Origin: Clostridiales bacterium
GTDB lineage: Bacteria > Bacillota > Clostridia > Oscillospirales > Oscillospiraceae
Assembly (NCBI GenBank): GCA_021199695.1
Contig: JAJQHP010000093.1
Span: forward strand, 1 to 7,460
Length of the DNA stretch: 7,460 bases
Reading direction: 5' to 3'
Positions 1 through 5,568 of this stretch are shown here, piece after piece; within the stretch, counting starts at the first letter, position 1; each line of letters opens with the position of its first letter. The notes under the pieces were generated by a model that saw only the letters and a program-made list of their open reading frames with translations, had not been told where the DNA came from and did no database searches. Made by a program: the position numbers and the translations under genes.

Positions 1-1312
1 AGTTCTTGTTGGCGCCCACGGTGCCGTCGCCGCCGAGACCCCAGAACTTGACCTCCACGGTGCCCTCAGCAGCGGTGTTGGGGGCGGGCTTCTCCTCCAG
101 GGAGAGGTAGGTCACATCGTCGGTGATGCCGATGGTGAAGTGCTCGCGGGGCTCGTCCTTGGACAGCTCCTCGTACACGGCAAAGACGGAGGAGGGGGGA
201 GTATCCTTGGAGCCCAGACCGTAGCGGCCGCCGGAGACGGACACATCGCTGCGACCGGCCTTGGCCAGAGCGGTGACCACGTCCAGATACAGAGGCTCGC
301 CCAGAGCGCCCGGCTCCTTGGTGCGGTCCAGCACGGCGACCTTCTTGGCGCTCTCGGGGAGGGCGGCCAGCAGGCGCTCGGCGGAGAAGGGCCGATACAG
401 ATGGACGTTGATCATGCCCACCTTTTCGCCGTGAGCGTTGAGGTAGTCCACCACCTCGGAGGTCACGTCGTTGATGGAGCCCATGGCGATGATGACCCGG
501 TCAGCGTCGGCGGCGCCGTAGTAGTTAAACGGCTTGTAGTCGGTGCCGATCTTCTCGTTGATCATGTCCATGTACTTCTCCACCACATCGGGGACTGCGT
601 CATAGAACTTGTTGCAGGCCTCACGGTGCTGGAAGAAGGTGTCGTCGTTCTCGTGGGAGCCGCGGACAATGCCGTGGTTGGGGTTCAGGGCGTGATCCCG
701 GAAGGCCTGGACCGCGTCCATGTCCACCATCTCAGCCAGATCCTTGTAGTCCCAGACGGACAGCTTCTGGATCTCATGGGAGGTACGGAAGCCGTCGAAG
801 AAGTTCAGGAAGGGCACCCGGCTCTCGATGGCGGCCAGATGGGCCACAGGGGCCAGGTCCATGACCTCCTGGGGGTTGGCCTCAGAGAGCATGGCAAAGC
901 CGGTCTGGCGGCAGGCCATGACGTCCTCGTGATCGCCGAAGATGTTCAGAGCGTGGGTGGTCAGGGCACGGGCGGCCACGTGGAGCACGCCGGGGAGCAG
1001 CTCGCCTGCGATCTTGTACATATTGGGGATCATCAGCAGCAGGCCCTGAGAGGCGGTGTAGGTGGTGGTCAGCGCGCCTGCGGCCAGAGAGCCGTGGACG
1101 GTGCCGGCGGCGCCGGCCTCAGACTGCATCTCGATCACCTTGACGGTGTTGCCGAAGATGTTCTTCTGGCCCTGAGCTGCCCACTGATCCACATAGTCCG
1201 CCATGGGGCTGGACGGGGTGATGGGGTAGATGCCAGCAACCTCAGTGAACGCATAGGATACCCATGCGGCGGCGTTGTTCGCATCCATGGATTTTTGTTT
1301 TCTGACAACCAT
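1..1312 (-). CDS. nifJ: Pyruvate:ferredoxin (flavodoxin) oxidoreductase, N-terminal part (runs off the left edge)
   Basis: Catalyses oxidative decarboxylation of pyruvate with CoA to acetyl-CoA and CO2, reducing ferredoxin or flavodoxin; it is the central cytoplasmic pyruvate enzyme of anaerobes. About 437 codons are present; the family is usually near 1,170-1,200 residues, so the gamma/delta-like, ferredoxin and C-terminal TPP domains lie outside. Visible are domain I (about residues 1-255) with YPITPSSPMADYVDQW at 29-44, EMQSEAG at 61-67 and HALNIFGDHEDV at 120-131, then the transketolase-C-like domain II (about 260-415), including LYRPF and LDRTKEPGALGEPLY. Thr32, Glu65 and Arg115 sit one residue after the Thr31, Glu64 and Arg114 I recall as pyruvate/TPP-site residues in the Desulfovibrio africanus enzyme. 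The start is chosen because AAGGAGGAGT (1321-1330) lies 8 nt upstream; an internal Met9 has no comparable site. A strong promoter lies ~165 nt upstream. Frame is intact throughout. Confidence 0.96.
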   Translation of the reverse strand, partial: MVVRKQKSMDANNAAAWVSYAFTEVAGIYPITPSSPMADYVDQWAAQGQKNIFGNTVKVIEMQSEAGAAGTVHGSLAAGALTTTYTASQGLLLMIPNMYKIAGELLPGVLHVAARALTTHALNIFGDHEDVMACRQTGFAMLSEANPQEVMDLAPVAHLAAIESRVPFLNFFDGFRTSHEIQKLSVWDYKDLAEMVDMDAVQAFRDHALNPNHGIVRGSHENDDTFFQHREACNKFYDAVPDVVEKYMDMINEKIGTDYKPFNYYGAADADRVIIAMGSINDVTSEVVDYLNAHGEKVGMINVHLYRPFSAERLLAALPESAKKVAVLDRTKEPGALGEPLYLDVVTALAKAGRSDVSVSGGRYGLGSKDTPPSSVFAVYEELSKDEPREHFTIGITDDVTYLSLEEKPAPNTAAEGTVEVKFWGLGGDGTVGANKN

Positions 1313-1470
1313 GATTTTGGACTCCTCCTTCATGACGAAGACTGTGTTTTCCGCACCTCCGGCGGGCCCGGCCCGCGCCAAAGCGACCCGAAAGGGACGC
1401 ACAGAAAAGGCCGTGCCCGGCGGGATGGCAGATCATCTCGGTCATTCGATTCCAAAGCCAATGCTTTTAC
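1313..1470 (-). other. Long GC-rich 5' leader of the pyruvate:ferredoxin oxidoreductase gene
   Basis: This is the stretch between the expected transcription start (near 1470) and the start codon, about 158 nt and much richer in GC than the promoter beside it. It can form two neighbouring hairpins: 1384-1401 (GCG/CGC and CCC/GGG around one T-T mismatch, loop TTTC on the minus strand) and 1362-1376 (perfect 7-base GCGGGCC/GGCCCGC arms around a single base, so the usable stem is shorter). No T-run follows either hairpin, so they do not look like an intrinsic terminator. I do not recognise a known riboswitch. A 67-codon frame starting at 1445 overlaps the gene start but has no good ribosome binding site and I do not treat it as real. 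Confidence 0.45.
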
Positions 1471-1476
1471 TCCATA

Positions 1477-1505
1477 ATCATATCAGCAATTTGACCGTTT
1501 GTAAA
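1477..1505 (-). promoter_or_regulatory. Sigma-A promoter of the pyruvate:ferredoxin oxidoreductase gene
   Basis: On the minus strand the -35 box TTTACA (1500-1505) is separated by exactly 17 nt from the -10 box TATGAT (1477-1482). A TGA just before the -10 box (1483-1485) gives the extended -10 TGn signature. Each hexamer differs from consensus at one position. Transcription should begin near 1470. Confidence 0.8.
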
Positions 1506-1522
1506 CCATGAAATCGTGGTTT
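1503..1522. promoter_or_regulatory. 20-bp dyad overlapping the -35 box of the oxidoreductase promoter (candidate operator)
   Basis: Arms AAACCATG and CGTGGTTT flank a 4-base centre (AAAT); the arms match at 7 of 8 positions as an inverted repeat. The dyad covers most of the minus-strand -35 box and extends upstream of it, where a repressor or an activator could sit. Part of it (1508-1523) also resembles a CcpA cre site in its left half, but the right half departs from the cre consensus at two positions. The binding protein is unknown. Confidence 0.4.
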
Positions 1523-1674
1523 TTATGTGATTTTCTTCAGATTTTACAGTTAGCGGTTGCTTACTCTTGGCAGAAAGTTGCAAAATTGGGGCTATGTGGC
1601 AAAATCTGCCTAATGATAGTAAAATAGTTGGGAAAAATCCGGGATGAGGCGAGGCCGTTGGCTCCCTCCAAAGA

Positions 1675-1688
1675 TTAGCCATGACTAA
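1675..1688. promoter_or_regulatory. Near-palindrome over the -35 box of the flavoprotein promoter (candidate operator)
   Basis: TTAG (1675-1678) and CTAA (1685-1688) flank a central CATG; only one symmetric pair of the 14 positions breaks the palindrome. It overlaps the proposed plus-strand -35 box at 1681-1686. The TTAG...CTAA outline is loosely like some MarR/SlyA-type sites, though with a longer centre, so a regulator family cannot be assigned. Confidence 0.3.
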
Positions 1689-1709
1689 CCGCTTGCATCG
1701 TGCTATCAT
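1681..1709 (+). promoter_or_regulatory. Probable sigma-A promoter of the flavoprotein-acyltransferase unit
   Basis: ATGACT (1681-1686; 4 of 6 to the -35 consensus) is followed after 17 nt by TATCAT (1704-1709; one or two changes from the -10 consensus), with TGC directly before it (1701-1703) as an extended -10. Transcription would begin near 1716 and give a leader of about 59 nt. It lies back to back with the minus-strand promoter at 1477-1505. Confidence 0.55.
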
Positions 1710-1727
1710 ATTCTAAAAAGAAAGCCT

Positions 1728-1741
1728 CACCAGATCTGGTG
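1728..1741. promoter_or_regulatory. Perfect 14-bp palindrome in the flavoprotein leader (candidate operator)
   Basis: CACCAGATCTGGTG is exactly self-complementary. It begins about 12 bases after the expected transcription start, a typical place for a repressor to block transcription. As RNA it would make only a 5-bp stem with a GATC loop and no T-run follows, so a DNA operator is likelier than a terminator. Confidence 0.4.
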
Positions 1742-1774
1742 GAAATTCCTGTTTTCTGCAAGGAGTGAATGGAT

Positions 1775-2395
1775 ATGAAGGTATTGCTCATCAACGGAAG
1801 CCCCCATGAGAAGGGCTGCACCTATACCGCCCTGTCCGAGGTGGCCTCTGCCCTGGAACGGGAGGGCGTGGAGACCGAGCTGTTCTGGGTGGGGAATCAT
1901 CCCGTACCCGGCTGCATCGCCTGCGGCAAGTGCGCTACTACGGGTCAGTGCGTCTTTGACGGCGGAGTACGTCAGATCACCGACGAGCTGGACAGCATCG
2001 ACGGCATTGTGGTGGGCTCTCCCGTGTACTACGCCTCCGCCTCCGGACAGATCACGTCCTTCCTGGATCGGCTGTTTTATGTCAACGGGAAGCGGATGGC
2101 CGGTAAGCTGGGGGCCAGCGTGGTATCCTGCCGCCGAGGCGGGGCGACCGCCGCCTTTGACCAGCTGAACAAGTACTTCCTCATCAGCAATATGACAGTG
2201 GTGGGCTCCCAGTACTGGAACCAGGTCCACGGCAACACCCCCGACCAGGTGCGCCAGGACGAGGAGGGCCTCCAGACCATGCGCACCCTGGCCGCCAATA
2301 TGGCCTGGCTGCTGAAAAGCATCCGGGCGGGCCGGGAGGCAGGCGTCCCCGCCCCGGTGTACGAGGCGAAGCGGGGAACGAACTTTATCCGCTGA
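1775..2395 (+). CDS. Iron-sulfur flavoprotein (Isf-like), NADPH-dependent FMN reductase/flavodoxin fold
   Basis: A 206-residue soluble redox protein. The N-terminus MKVLLINGSP starts a flavodoxin-like fold with the FMN phosphate-binding loop NGSPHEKGCT (7-16). The compact cysteine motif C47-x2-C50-x2-C53-x5-C59 follows, the arrangement that binds a [4Fe-4S] cluster in Isf proteins such as that of Methanosarcina thermophila; further on come VVGSPVYYASASGQ, a second flavin contact region, and a C-terminal TNFIR typical of this subgroup. Characterised Isf proteins take electrons from ferredoxin; the acceptor here is unknown. The ATG at 1775 is chosen because AAGGAG (1760-1765) is 9 nt away; the ATG at 1769 would leave only 3 nt. 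The gene is divergent from the ferredoxin-reducing pyruvate oxidoreductase and about 29 nt ahead of an acyltransferase gene. It could instead be annotated simply as a flavodoxin family protein or NAD(P)H-dependent oxidoreductase. Confidence 0.88.
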   Translation: MKVLLINGSPHEKGCTYTALSEVASALEREGVETELFWVGNHPVPGCIACGKCATTGQCVFDGGVRQITDELDSIDGIVVGSPVYYASASGQITSFLDRLFYVNGKRMAGKLGASVVSCRRGGATAAFDQLNKYFLISNMTVVGSQYWNQVHGNTPDQVRQDEEGLQTMRTLAANMAWLLKSIRAGREAGVPAPVYEAKRGTNFIR

Positions 2396-2424
2396 TGGGG
2401 TTGTCCGCCAGAAAGAGAGATTTT

Positions 2425-3573
2425 ATGAACCAAAAGAGCTTACAAAACCCCGGCGACGACCTGTTCGAGAAATATGCGTCCAACTGTCTCAAGGGCATCG
2501 CCATCATCATGCTTCTCTATCACCACTGCTTCCGCAACTCCGGCCTGTACAGCAGCTATGAGATCGTCTTTCTTCTCCCGGAGCGGTATGTGGTCTACAT
2601 TGCCACCTTCTGCAAGGTCTGTGTGGGCGTGTTTGCCTTTATCAGTGCATATGGGCTGACCAAGAAGATGATGACCCTGCCCACCGACCAGCCCCACACC
2701 CTCTCCACCTCCGTCTGGAATGTGATGTCCTCCCGGCTGGTCAAGCTCCTGGCCGCTTTTATCTTCGTGTTTCTGCTGACCGACCTGTTTGCCCTGTTCC
2801 TGGGGCCGGAGCGACTGGTCGCAAAGTATGGGGAGCTGTCGTTGCAGTCAGTCCAGTACTGGCTTTTGGATCTGTTCGGGCTGGCAGAGCTGCTGGGCAC
2901 GCCTACCTTCCTTACGACCTACTGGTACTACAGCCTTGCCATCGTCCTCGTTCTCCTGGTCCCCGTCCTGTATCTCCTGCGGGAAAGGATCGGCAGCCCC
3001 GCCTTTCTGGCGCTGATCTTCGTGATCAACTTCACTGTGACCTTCAACAATGACAATATATACCGTTACATTCTCTGCATTGCGGCCGGGGTGGTCTGCG
3101 CCCGGGACAATGTGATCACCAGGATCGTCCGTCTGCGCGTCCACCGGAACGACAGAGTGAACGGAATCTGTAAATTTCTGCTCTATGCTGCGGCGCTGGC
3201 TCTGCTGGTGTATCTCCGGAACGGTGTGCTGAGAGATACCCTGTGGCCCCTCTGGGAGGCGGTCATTCCGGTGACGCTGGCCTCCTTTGGCTGTGAGTTC
3301 CTCTTCCGCATCCCGGGGCTGCATCAGGTCCTGTCCTTTTTGGGCGTACACTCCGGCAACATCTTCCTGGTTCACAACCTGTTCCGGACGGTGTGGTTCG
3401 GCAGCTTCACCTACTCCTTCCGGTATCCGGAGCTGATCATCGCGGTGCTGCTGATCGTGTCGCTGGCGACCTCCATCGTCATTGAGGCGCTGAAAAAGGT
3501 GCTGCGCTATCCCGCCCTGGTGGACAGCATCGTCCGACGACTCCACCGGGAGCCGACCGCCGAGCAGACCTGA
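2425..3573 (+). CDS. Acyltransferase family 3 integral membrane protein
   Basis: A 382-residue membrane protein with about ten hydrophobic segments, the layout of the acyltransferase-3 (OafA/NodX-type) family, whose members transfer acetyl or other acyl groups to sugars of exported polysaccharides or the cell wall. The first helix carries KGIAIIMLLYHHCF (23-36) with His33-His34 at the usual catalytic histidine position; FAFISAYGL (70-78), the aromatic segment TTYWYYSLAI, and HSGNIFLVH ending at His317 match other family landmarks. The tail after the last helix is basic. The substrate cannot be read from sequence. Start choice is uncertain: the ATG at 2425 has a purine-rich AAAGAGAG (2412-2419) just upstream, whereas the ATG at 2395 overlaps the previous stop as TGATG, lacks a clear ribosome binding site and would add ten residues. 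Either way it is probably cotranscribed with the flavoprotein. No obvious terminator follows. Confidence 0.88.
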   Translation: MNQKSLQNPGDDLFEKYASNCLKGIAIIMLLYHHCFRNSGLYSSYEIVFLLPERYVVYIATFCKVCVGVFAFISAYGLTKKMMTLPTDQPHTLSTSVWNVMSSRLVKLLAAFIFVFLLTDLFALFLGPERLVAKYGELSLQSVQYWLLDLFGLAELLGTPTFLTTYWYYSLAIVLVLLVPVLYLLRERIGSPAFLALIFVINFTVTFNNDNIYRYILCIAAGVVCARDNVITRIVRLRVHRNDRVNGICKFLLYAAALALLVYLRNGVLRDTLWPLWEAVIPVTLASFGCEFLFRIPGLHQVLSFLGVHSGNIFLVHNLFRTVWFGSFTYSFRYPELIIAVLLIVSLATSIVIEALKKVLRYPALVDSIVRRLHREPTAEQT

Positions 3574-3717
3574 GCGGTCCGACTGCGAGCCGTTTCCCCG
3601 TCCATCCCGTCGGGCGGAGTCTGCGCTCTCTCCGAAAATCCCCCCTCTTCTTGCCATTTGGCGCAAAACCGTGTAAACTATATTGCAATACAAAACCAGC
3701 TTCAGGAGGAACCTGTC
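3574..3717. other. Intergenic gap after the acyltransferase gene
   Basis: The only clear signal is the promoter in its right half. An imperfect pairing between the end of the acyltransferase gene (GAGCAGAC) and GTCTGCGCTC near 3620-3629 is too far apart and lacks a T-run, so some transcription may read through into the next gene. Confidence 0.4.
3651..3679 (+). promoter_or_regulatory. Probable sigma-A promoter of the small membrane protein gene
   Basis: TTGCCA (3651-3656) is followed after 17 nt by TAAACT (3674-3679). Each hexamer matches consensus at four of six positions or better. Transcription should begin near 3686, leaving a leader of about 32 nt that contains AGGAGG at 3704-3709. Confidence 0.6.
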
Positions 3718-4263
3718 ATGTACGATGAGGAGAGCAACTACTGCGAAACGCTGATCACCCCCACCATTCCCAAATCGGTTCGCATTGCCAGCGCCGCCTA
3801 TATCGTACTGGCGGTGCTGTGCGTCATTGCGGCGGTGCTGGTGACCTGGTGGGCGCTGCTCATCGGCATACTCAGCCTGGTACTCCGGTGGAAGACCCTC
3901 CAGGTGACCTCTACCGAGTACGAATATCAGTTCTGGGGCCGTCAGCTGGACATCGAGGCCATTGAGCGGGGGGAGAAGCGCCGCCCCTTGGCCACCTTCC
4001 AGCTGGACGACGTGGAGTGCATGGCCCGGGAGGACGCCCCGGAGATCGCGGCCTATCGCAAGGTGCTGGGCAGCGAAGGGACGCTTCGGATGGATCTGAC
4101 GGATCGGAACCCCGCAGGGGTGCCGATCTACCTCATGTTCGTCCGGGACGAGGTGCTCCGGGAGGTTCGTCTCCAGCCCAGCCGGGAGATGCTGCGCAAG
4201 ATGTGGCGGGCCGCCCCCGGGGCGGTACACATCCCGGAGGAGCTGAAAGCGGAGGAGCCATAA
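3718..4263 (+). CDS. Small two-helix membrane protein of unknown function, PH-like cytoplasmic part (possibly DUF6106)
   Basis: A 181-residue protein. A short polar N-terminus, MYDEESNYCETLI, precedes two closely spaced hydrophobic helices (about residues 22-42 and 44-56), and a soluble domain fills the rest. That domain opens with a run of beta-strand-like sequence, LQVTSTEYEYQFWGRQLDIE (61-80), then a basic cluster EKRR (86-89) and a strand containing FQLDDVECM. This pattern recalls bacterial PH-like membrane proteins, and the motif layout (YEY, LDIE, KRR) resembles the DUF6106 family of Clostridia; that family name is from memory and unverified. No catalytic residues are apparent. The ATG at 3718 has AGGAGG 8 nt upstream; an earlier TTG at 3658 is rejected because it lies inside the promoter. 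It has its own promoter and ends just before a strong terminator. Confidence 0.85.
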   Translation: MYDEESNYCETLITPTIPKSVRIASAAYIVLAVLCVIAAVLVTWWALLIGILSLVLRWKTLQVTSTEYEYQFWGRQLDIEAIERGEKRRPLATFQLDDVECMAREDAPEIAAYRKVLGSEGTLRMDLTDRNPAGVPIYLMFVRDEVLREVRLQPSREMLRKMWRAAPGAVHIPEELKAEEP

Positions 4264-4278
4264 CGCAAAATGAAAAAT

Positions 4279-4322
4279 ACAGGCTGCCGAGGTTTCATCG
4301 AGCCTCGGCAGCCTGTGTTTTT
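4279..4322. terminator. Bidirectional intrinsic terminator between converging genes
   Basis: A perfect 14-bp stem, ACAGGCTGCCGAGG (4279-4292) pairing with CCTCGGCAGCCTGT (4303-4316), encloses a 10-base loop. On the plus strand it is followed by GTTTTTA; on the minus strand by GTATTTTTCA. It can therefore end the small membrane protein transcript from the left and the transporter transcript from the right. The plus-strand T-run reaches into the transporter's stop codon (TAA on the minus strand, 4321-4323). Confidence 0.92.
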
Positions 4323-5568
4323 ACCCGTTTCCGCCGGGCGCGCGGACGGACAGCAGAAAGAAGACCAACCCAACGGGGAACATGACGGAGAGCGCCCCCA
4401 CGCCCACGTTCTGGGAGCCGGACAGCTGGGTCACCAGCCCCACCAGCAGGGTGCCGGTAAAGGAAGCCCCTTTGCCGAAGATGTCATAGATGCCGAAATA
4501 CTCTCCCGACCGGTCCTGGGGGATGATTTTGGCGAAATAGGAGCGGGAGAGGGATTGGATGCTCCCCTGAAAGACGCCGATGACCACCGCCAAGATCCAG
4601 AACTGATACAGGTGGGCCATAAAGGCTGCGTACACCGTGGCGGCGAAATAGGCGGCGATACAGACGACGATGAGCCATTCCGAGCGGACCCGCCGGGACA
4701 GCCTCCCGAAAACAAGCGCGGAGGGGAAGGCGACCACCTGGGTGACCAGCAGGGCCACCAGCAGTCCCACGGTATCCAGCCCCAGGGAGGTTCCATAGGA
4801 GGTGGCCATGTCGATGATGGTGTACACCCCGTCGATAAAGAAGAAAAAGGCCACCAGGAACCACAGGGCCTTGGGGTTGGCCCTCAGCTCACGGAACAGC
4901 CCGCCCAGATTGCGCAGCCCGTCCCGGACAGGGTGCTCCCCGGGAGGGACGGAGTGGGTCTGCTCATAGGTTTTCCAGAGGGGGATGGTCCAGCCCAGCC
5001 ACCACAGGGCGGTGATGCCGCAGCCCAGAGCGGCGGCGGCCACCATGGGGATCAGATCCAGCATGGCGTACAGCACATAGATGACCACGGCGGCGATAAA
5101 GGGGGCGCAGCTGCCGATGTAGCCCCAGGCATAGCCCTTGGCGGAAACCTCGTCCATCCGGTCCGCCGTGGTGACGTCGCACAGCATAGAGTCGTAGATC
5201 ACCAGACTCAGCTGATAGGCGGTCTTGGACAGGGCGAACACCAGCAGGAACCAGAGCCAGTGCACCGCAAACCCCAGCAGTACGCAGGTCACAACCCCTA
5301 CCAGTACACACCCGGCAAACAGCCTGACCTTCACCCCGCTCAAATCGGACAGAGAGCCCAGGGTGGGGCCGAGAATGGCCACGAGAATGGTGACTGCGCT
5401 GGCCGCATACGCCCAGCAGGCCAGATAGTCCGTCTCAGAGACGCCGGCGTCTCCGGCCAGGGTGTGAAAAAAGATGGGCAGGAGGGTGGCCGCCAGCATG
5501 GTAAAGGCGGAATTGCCTACATCGTATCCGATCCATCTGCGCTCCACTGCCGTTGTCTTAAACTTCAT
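4321..5568 (-). CDS. MFS transporter, UMF1/Atg22-like family
   Basis: A 415-residue inner-membrane protein with about twelve hydrophobic segments, normal for the major facilitator superfamily. The opening WIGYDVGNSAF (12-22) corresponds to the YDxxNSAF signature of the UMF1 family, which is related to the yeast vacuolar amino-acid effluxer Atg22. Other family landmarks are FFIDGVYTIIDMATSYG at the start of the second half and GSIQSLSRSYFAKIIPQ followed by GEYFGIYDIFGKG (from about residue 335). Bacterial substrates of this family are mostly unknown, so none is assigned. The start codon lies inside the end of the upstream phospholipase-like gene (11-nt overlap) and is preceded by GAGGAGGAG about 9 nt away, so the two are expected to be translationally coupled. 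The stop codon touches the tail of the shared terminator. Confidence 0.9.
   Translation of the reverse strand: MKFKTTAVERRWIGYDVGNSAFTMLAATLLPIFFHTLAGDAGVSETDYLACWAYAASAVTILVAILGPTLGSLSDLSGVKVRLFAGCVLVGVVTCVLLGFAVHWLWFLLVFALSKTAYQLSLVIYDSMLCDVTTADRMDEVSAKGYAWGYIGSCAPFIAAVVIYVLYAMLDLIPMVAAAALGCGITALWWLGWTIPLWKTYEQTHSVPPGEHPVRDGLRNLGGLFRELRANPKALWFLVAFFFFIDGVYTIIDMATSYGTSLGLDTVGLLVALLVTQVVAFPSALVFGRLSRRVRSEWLIVVCIAAYFAATVYAAFMAHLYQFWILAVVIGVFQGSIQSLSRSYFAKIIPQDRSGEYFGIYDIFGKGASFTGTLLVGLVTQLSGSQNVGVGALSVMFPVGLVFFLLSVRAPGGNG

Noticed and set aside
1242..1445. 67-codon leader frame ahead of the oxidoreductase gene
   Set aside because: It overlaps the start of the real gene in another frame and lacks a convincing ribosome binding site; an attenuator peptide is not supported.
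140..1477. 445-codon open frame on the plus strand
   Set aside because: It lies antisense to the pyruvate:ferredoxin oxidoreductase gene, is rich in Gly, His, Val and Gln as expected of a GC-bias shadow, has no ribosome binding site and runs through the minus-strand promoter.
1508..1523. CcpA cre-like sequence near the oxidoreductase promoter
   Set aside because: The left half fits the cre consensus but two constrained positions in the right half do not, and the dyad at 1503-1522 explains the symmetry better.
1555..1610. Repeated AT-rich words such as TTGCAAAATT and GGCAAAATCTGCC in the divergent region
   Set aside because: The repeats are short and imperfect, and their spacing shows no regular pattern.
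1467..1709. 80-codon open frame on the minus strand in the divergent control region
   Set aside because: No ribosome binding site precedes its ATG, it spans the oxidoreductase promoter and the translation resembles no protein I know.
2848..4230. 460-codon open frame on the minus strand
   Set aside because: It is antisense to both the acyltransferase and the small membrane protein genes and crosses their intergenic promoter. Its composition (His, Gln, Asp and Gly rich) is that of a shadow frame.
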